NCBI RefSeq assembly: GCF_009498215.1
Contig: NZ_CP043499.1
Coordinates: forward strand, 1,314,001-1,378,000
Origin: Rhizobium grahamii
GTDB lineage: Bacteria; Pseudomonadota; Alphaproteobacteria; Rhizobiales; Rhizobiaceae
Length of the DNA: 64,000 nucleotides
Direction: 5' to 3'
Shown: piece after piece, positions 61,652 to 64,000 of the stretch
Layout of the letters: each line of letters opens with the position of its first letter
Position numbering within the stretch: the stretch's first letter is position 1
Notes under the pieces: generated by a model
The model's input: the letters and a program-made list of their open reading frames with translations, nothing else
Database searches by the model: none
What the model was told of the DNA's origin: nothing
Position numbers and translations under genes: made by a program

Positions 61652-62681
61652 TCCGGCATTCGACGGCATCAGAGTTCGCAATCTCTACAAGATCTTCGGC
61701 CCCAACGCTCATGCCTACGTCGAGGCCGTGAAAAACGGCATGACGAAGGCCGAACTGAACGCCAAGGCCGGGCTTATCCTCGGGCTCAAGAATATCAATA
61801 TCGACATGCCCGCGGGCTGCATCCAGGTCATCATGGGCCTTTCGGGCTCCGGCAAGTCGACGCTGATCCGCCACATCAACCGGCTGATCGACCCGACTGC
61901 CGGCGAGGTGCTGGTCGGCGGCGAGGATGTCGTCAAGATGAACCCGACGGGACTTCGCACCTTCCGTCGTCACCAGACCGCCATGGTCTTCCAGAAGTTT
62001 GCGCTGCTGCCGCATCGCAACGTCCTCGACAACACCGTCTACGGCCTCGAGGTCCAGGGCGTTCCGAAGTCGAAGAGCATCGACGTCGCGATGAACTGGA
62101 TTGAACGGGTCGGCCTCAAGGGCTTTGAAAAAAAGTATCCGAACCAGTTGTCCGGCGGCATGCAGCAGCGCGTCGGTCTGGCGCGCGCGCTGTCCAACGA
62201 CGCTCCCGTGCTTCTCATGGACGAGGCCTACTCGGCGCTCGATCCCCTGATCCGCATGGACATGCAGACTGTTCTTCTCGACCTCCAGAAGGAGATCAAG
62301 AAAACCATCGTCTTCATTACCCATGATCTCGATGAGGCGCTTCGGCTGGGCGACCAGATCGCAATCCTTCGAGACGGCGAAATCATCCAGCAGGGCACCA
62401 GCCAGGACATCGTGCTCCGCCCTGCGGACGAGTATATCGCCAATTTCGTTCGGGAGGTGAACCGCGGTCGCGTGATCCAGGTCGACGCAGTCATGGCGCC
62501 GCTGACACCTGGGTTCCAGGCGAACGGAACAACTGTTGCGTGCGGAACGACCATCGAAGATGCTATCCGCGTCCTTGCCATGGCACCGGCAGTCGACGTG
62601 GCGGTTACCGACGAAAGTGGCCAACCGATCGGTCTTCTCAACCTGCAACGGCTGGCGAGCGCCGTCGTGGCGCCGCACTAG
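61644..62681 (+). CDS. Betaine ABC transporter ATPase (ProV-like)
   Basis: A 345-aa ATPase. Walker A IMGLSGSGKSTLIRHINRL, Q-loop AMVFQKFALLPHRN, signature QLSGGMQQRVGLARAL, Walker B APVLLMDEAYSALDPL and switch FITHDLDEALRLGD. The last ~70 residues (DVAVTDESGQPIGLLNLQRL) are a reduced CBS-like regulatory tail, typical of ProV/OpuAA, which senses ionic strength. The start at 61644 overlaps the end of the permease gene. It powers uptake of osmoprotectant or choline-derived carbon. Confidence 0.9.
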   Translation: MANPAFDGIRVRNLYKIFGPNAHAYVEAVKNGMTKAELNAKAGLILGLKNINIDMPAGCIQVIMGLSGSGKSTLIRHINRLIDPTAGEVLVGGEDVVKMNPTGLRTFRRHQTAMVFQKFALLPHRNVLDNTVYGLEVQGVPKSKSIDVAMNWIERVGLKGFEKKYPNQLSGGMQQRVGLARALSNDAPVLLMDEAYSALDPLIRMDMQTVLLDLQKEIKKTIVFITHDLDEALRLGDQIAILRDGEIIQQGTSQDIVLRPADEYIANFVREVNRGRVIQVDAVMAPLTPGFQANGTTVACGTTIEDAIRVLAMAPAVDVAVTDESGQPIGLLNLQRLASAVVAPH

Positions 62682-62883
62682 GCATCGATCACGCTTGGGC
62701 CAGCGCCGCTTGTCATGGCGGCACTGGCTTTCCTTGGATGACCCACGGTTGTTTCGGGATTCATCATGTCGGAAACAACTCCGCCGATCGACCACGCGTG
62801 CGCCGTTTTCCTTGAAGATTGCTATTGACGAAAAGCCTGCAGACCGTTGAATTGTCGATGACAATTACGGGAGGGCGGACTCT

Positions 62884-64000
62884 TTGCCGAATAGTGACGG
62901 GGCAAGCGAGATGGCAGATGCGTTCTGCAACCGCGACTGGGATGACACCGGCCTGGGCCCGAAAGAGAATTGGCCGACTTGCCTGAAGGTGGCCGTCGAC
63001 ATCATGCTGTCGGCCGATGCCCAGATCGTGATGTTCTGGGGCGAGGACTTCATCGCTCTCTACAATGACGCCTACAGACCAACGATCGGCAGCAAGCATC
63101 CGCAGGCGCTCGGCCGCCCGGCAAGGGAGAACTGGGGCGAGTTGTGGGGCGATCTGGAGCCACTGCTTCGGCGCGTCCTTGATGATGGCGAAACCGTCGC
63201 CGCGAAGGATCGCCCTTTCTACATCGAACGGCATGGATATCCCGAAACTGTCTATTTCGACATATCCTATTCTCCGGTCCGTGATGACACGGGAAAGCCG
63301 CTCGGTGTCTTCTGCATCGTCAACGAGACAAGCGAACGAATCCGCTCCGAGAAAGCTTTGCGAGAGAGCGAAGAGCGGCTTCGTGCGATCTTTTCGCAGA
63401 CGGCGGCCGGAATCGGGCAGCTGGATCTCGACGGACGGATTCTTCTTGCCAATCGCCGCCTGTCCGAGATCGTCGGTTACACCGAGGCCGAATTGCTGAC
63501 GATGCACATACAGGATCTCACTCTGGCGGAGGATTGGGAGGAAAACGCTCGCCTGCTGGAGCAGATGGTGGCGACCGGACAGAGCTTCGAAATCGAGAAG
63601 CGCTACGTCCGCAAGGACGGCAGCCTCGTTTGGGTGTCCAACTCAGTATCAGCCCTGCGCGACAGTGGCGGAAAGATACGTCAGGCGACGGCGGTCATCA
63701 TCGACATCACCGAGCGCAAGCGCGCCCAGGAAGTGGAGCGACGGCTGGCAGCGATCATCGCGTCCTCGGACGACGCCATCCTCGGCACCGATCTCAACAT
63801 GAACATCACCAGCTGGAACATCGGCGCCGAGAAACTCTATGGCTATCGAGCCGATGAGACGATCGGCCGCTCAGTCCTGATGCTTGTGCCGGATGACCGG
63901 CTCGACGAGGAGCCCGCGATCCTCCGGGAGGTTAGCGCCGGGCGGAAGGTCGAGCCGTATGAAACCAAGCGGCGGCGGCGAGGCGGTAGCCAGGTTGATG
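62884..64000 (+). CDS. PAS-domain sensor protein, probably a histidine kinase (partial at window end)
   Basis: The frame is open to the right edge, so only ~370 residues are seen. The N-terminal domain (ALYNDAYRPTIGSKHPQALG to GKPLGVFCIVNETSERIRSE) is a PAS_4-like input module. A second PAS follows (AIFSQTAAGIGQLDLDGRIL with VGYTEAELLTMHIQDLT), then PAC (SALRDSGGKIRQATAVIIDI TER region) and a third PAS from AAIIASSDDAILGTDLNMNI. Proteins with this order generally end in a HWE or HisKA kinase, which would lie outside the window. A TTG at 62884 has GGAGGG 9 bases upstream; the ATG at 62911 is the alternative start. Confidence 0.8.
   Translation, partial: MPNSDGASEMADAFCNRDWDDTGLGPKENWPTCLKVAVDIMLSADAQIVMFWGEDFIALYNDAYRPTIGSKHPQALGRPARENWGELWGDLEPLLRRVLDDGETVAAKDRPFYIERHGYPETVYFDISYSPVRDDTGKPLGVFCIVNETSERIRSEKALRESEERLRAIFSQTAAGIGQLDLDGRILLANRRLSEIVGYTEAELLTMHIQDLTLAEDWEENARLLEQMVATGQSFEIEKRYVRKDGSLVWVSNSVSALRDSGGKIRQATAVIIDITERKRAQEVERRLAAIIASSDDAILGTDLNMNITSWNIGAEKLYGYRADETIGRSVLMLVPDDRLDEEPAILREVSAGRKVEPYETKRRRRGGSQVD

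Noticed and set aside
61596..62864. 422-codon minus-strand frame across the ATPase gene
   Set aside because: It is the reverse shadow of the ProV-like gene, with low-complexity His/Asp-rich translation and no motif.
62764..63507. 247-codon minus-strand frame at the right end
   Set aside because: Shadow of the PAS sensor gene, whose frame shows three PAS-type modules.

Overview
The window looks like chromosomal DNA of an alphaproteobacterium of the family Rhizobiaceae (Rhizobium, Agrobacterium or Ensifer type). The reasons are the eukaryotic-type glutamine synthetase glnII behind a sigma-54 promoter, the imuA-imuB-dnaE2 mutasome with an alphaproteobacterial LexA box (GTTC-N7-GTTC), DUF1127 and DUF2735 small proteins, and a tandem array of CCUCCUCCC-loop small RNAs (alpha-r14/cuckoo type). 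Assignments rest on reading motifs in translated sequence; no database was searched.

Layout. 1-3.4 kb: the tail of a TPR/ATPase-type protein, a VOC protein, an unknown 132-aa protein, and a minus-strand module of DUF3010 protein, Ser/Thr kinase and a 57-aa two-helix membrane protein. 3.8-8.3 kb: three coupled Gfo/Idh/MocA dehydrogenases divergent from iolE (inositol-type sugar catabolism). 8.6-14.7 kb: O-methyltransferase, an N-terminally deleted RND pump, HD protein and MFS transporter divergent from a LysR regulator. 14.7-23.2 kb: an SOS mutagenesis block (imuA, imuB, dnaE2, dinB, SRAP protein) in which both dnaE2 and dinB carry a single-base deletion.

23.2-35.4 kb is a defence island: a Septu-like ATPase/HNH pair, a decayed ferredoxin reductase, a two-gene CBASS (CapV patatin phospholipase plus CD-NTase), a metallophosphoesterase, and an uncharacterised operon of a DUF6634-like protein, a soluble FtsH-like AAA+/HEXXH protease and a 328-aa unknown protein. 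The island ends with an XRE regulator and a wrecked IS2-like element. 35.7-40.4 kb is core genome: glnII, a DUF2735 protein, a flavoprotein, panB and panC.

40.6-53.3 kb is one uncharacterised operon encoding a 118-amino-acid starter protein-sized ORF (107 aa from the preferred start) and two giant proteins of about 2160 and 1927 residues. It is the least explained part of the window. 53.7-64 kb: J-domain protein, Tim44-like protein, YbaK deacylase, GlpR-type repressor, luciferase-like oxidoreductase, BON protein, four tandem cuckoo-type sRNAs next to a DUF1127 gene, a ProXWV-type betaine ABC transporter, and the start of a PAS sensor protein that runs off the window.
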